Part shown: piece by piece, positions 6,110 to 6,850 of the stretch
How the letters are laid out: each line of letters starts with the position of its first letter
How positions within the stretch are numbered: the first letter of the stretch is position 1
Assembly (NCBI GenBank): GCA_030613125.1
Contig: JAUWMO010000185.1
Location: 1 to 6,850, forward strand
DNA: 6,850 bases
DNA from: Bacteroidota bacterium
GTDB taxonomy: Bacteria > Bacteroidota > Bacteroidia > Bacteroidales > VadinHA17
Reading direction: 5' to 3'
Translations under genes and position numbers: made by a program
The notes under the pieces: generated by a model
Told to the model about the DNA's origin: nothing
Seen by the model: the letters and a program-made list of their open reading frames with translations, nothing else
The model's database searches: none

Positions 6110-6850
6110 TTGGTTAAACTCTCTATTATCATAGTAAATTACCGGGGATGGAAGCCTTTATCGCGGTGCCTGGGTTCGCTTAGTAGCTTGGATAATGCAA
6201 GTTTTAGCTCAGAAGTTATAGTGGTAGATAATTTTTCCTGCGACGGAAAACTTAAAGCGTTTTCAGTGCAGTTTCCCTCAATCAGATTTATCGAAAATAC
6301 CGGGAATTTTGGTTTTTCAAATGGAAATAACCTTGGTGCCAGGAACAGTAGCGGAAAATTTATGCTTTTCCTTAATCCCGATACTGTGGTTTCTTTACCT
6401 GCATTATCAGCAATGATTCAGCTGGCAGAAGATCATGCTGAGTACCACATTGTATCGTGTCAGCAGGAAAACGAAGCAGGTAAAGAAGAAAATCCATTCG
6501 GTGTTTTTCCATCATTAAAATCGTTAACTGGAATTACCCGGGCTATTTTCAGGTTTTCGAGAACAAGAAATCAATTAAATACCCAGTGTCATGTTCGTTC
6601 TGTGATATTTCCAGATTGGGTTTCCGGTTCTCTTGTATTGATACGACGTGAGGTTTTCAATCAATTAGGTGGTTGGAGCGAGGATTTCTGGATGTATTAT
6701 GAGGATGTGGATCTGTGTAAAAGAATATCTGATATTGGTGGCAAAATTGCCTTTTTATGCAATATCAGGATCATGCATCAACATGGTGGATTAACACGAC
6801 AAAATAAAAAACTAATACCATTTTACAAGAATGAAGTATTGAAATCAAGA
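6110..6850 (+). CDS. Family 2 glycosyltransferase (5' part, runs off window)
   Basis: The frame is open for 247 codons to the window edge. It starts with TTG: a TAA (6107-6109) sits directly before it, and the next residues VKLSIIIVNYRGW are the normal first beta-strand of a GT-A fold, so no upstream start is possible. Landmarks: SIIIVNY (5-11), VIVVDNFS (36-43, nucleotide-binding strand), ENTGNFGFSNGNN (62-74), FLNPDTVV (87-94, with D91 at the metal-binding DxD-like position), WVSGSLVLIRREVF, MYYEDVDLCKRI (195-206, catalytic ED), and a histidine-rich H223/H225-GG. This is the WbbL-like branch often annotated as rhamnosyltransferase, acting on nucleotide-sugar donors in cell-surface polysaccharide synthesis; the sugar is not deducible here. 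It is separated from the epimerase by 64 bp in the same direction. Confidence 0.9.
   Translation, partial: MVKLSIIIVNYRGWKPLSRCLGSLSSLDNASFSSEVIVVDNFSCDGKLKAFSVQFPSIRFIENTGNFGFSNGNNLGARNSSGKFMLFLNPDTVVSLPALSAMIQLAEDHAEYHIVSCQQENEAGKEENPFGVFPSLKSLTGITRAIFRFSRTRNQLNTQCHVRSVIFPDWVSGSLVLIRREVFNQLGGWSEDFWMYYEDVDLCKRISDIGGKIAFLCNIRIMHQHGGLTRQNKKLIPFYKNEVLKSR

Overview
The window looks like chromosomal DNA of an AT-rich member of the Bacteroidota, probably a Bacteroidales/Marinilabiliales-type organism. The evidence is an outer-membrane DUF5686 protein with a carboxypeptidase-like N-terminal domain, a TPR protein of a type common in that phylum, TAnnTTTG-type -7 promoter elements, and AT-rich spacers with few Shine-Dalgarno sequences. 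It is a mixed housekeeping/accessory stretch with no phage, CRISPR or tRNA genes.

Layout. Minus strand, left: the N-terminal part of a TPR protein (1-414, cut by the window edge), then a 219-bp spacer holding a plus-strand coding-like tail with no clear start (540-632). Next, also on the minus strand, is a large outer-membrane DUF5686 protein (634-3168). Plus strand from 3364: an ECF sigma-70 factor gene, then 13 bp later a membrane-protein gene that is probably its partner, then a UxaE-family tagaturonate epimerase (4795-6045). A family 2 glycosyltransferase starts with TTG at 6110 and runs off the right edge.

Main observation. The sigma gene is interrupted between its region 2 and region 4 coding parts by about 173 bp (about 3694-3866) packed with inverted repeats: two GC-rich hairpins with CGCAAGCG-like tips that can also pair with each other, a GATCCCGA/TCGGGATC hairpin and an ATGATTTTA/TAAAATCAT hairpin. 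The insert carries an in-frame stop and shifts the frame. Removing 3694-3866 on paper restores one 167-codon frame of normal ECF sigma length. The adjacent membrane-protein gene carries an in-frame TAG at codon 40, at a place that may once have been TGG. So both members of a likely sigma/membrane-partner operon are broken, which suggests a decaying regulatory locus. The insert looks like a small non-autonomous, hairpin-rich mobile or repeat element (MITE/REP-like); whether it recurs in the genome cannot be seen here.

The epimerase and glycosyltransferase read as intact genes and show no clear functional link to the broken operon.
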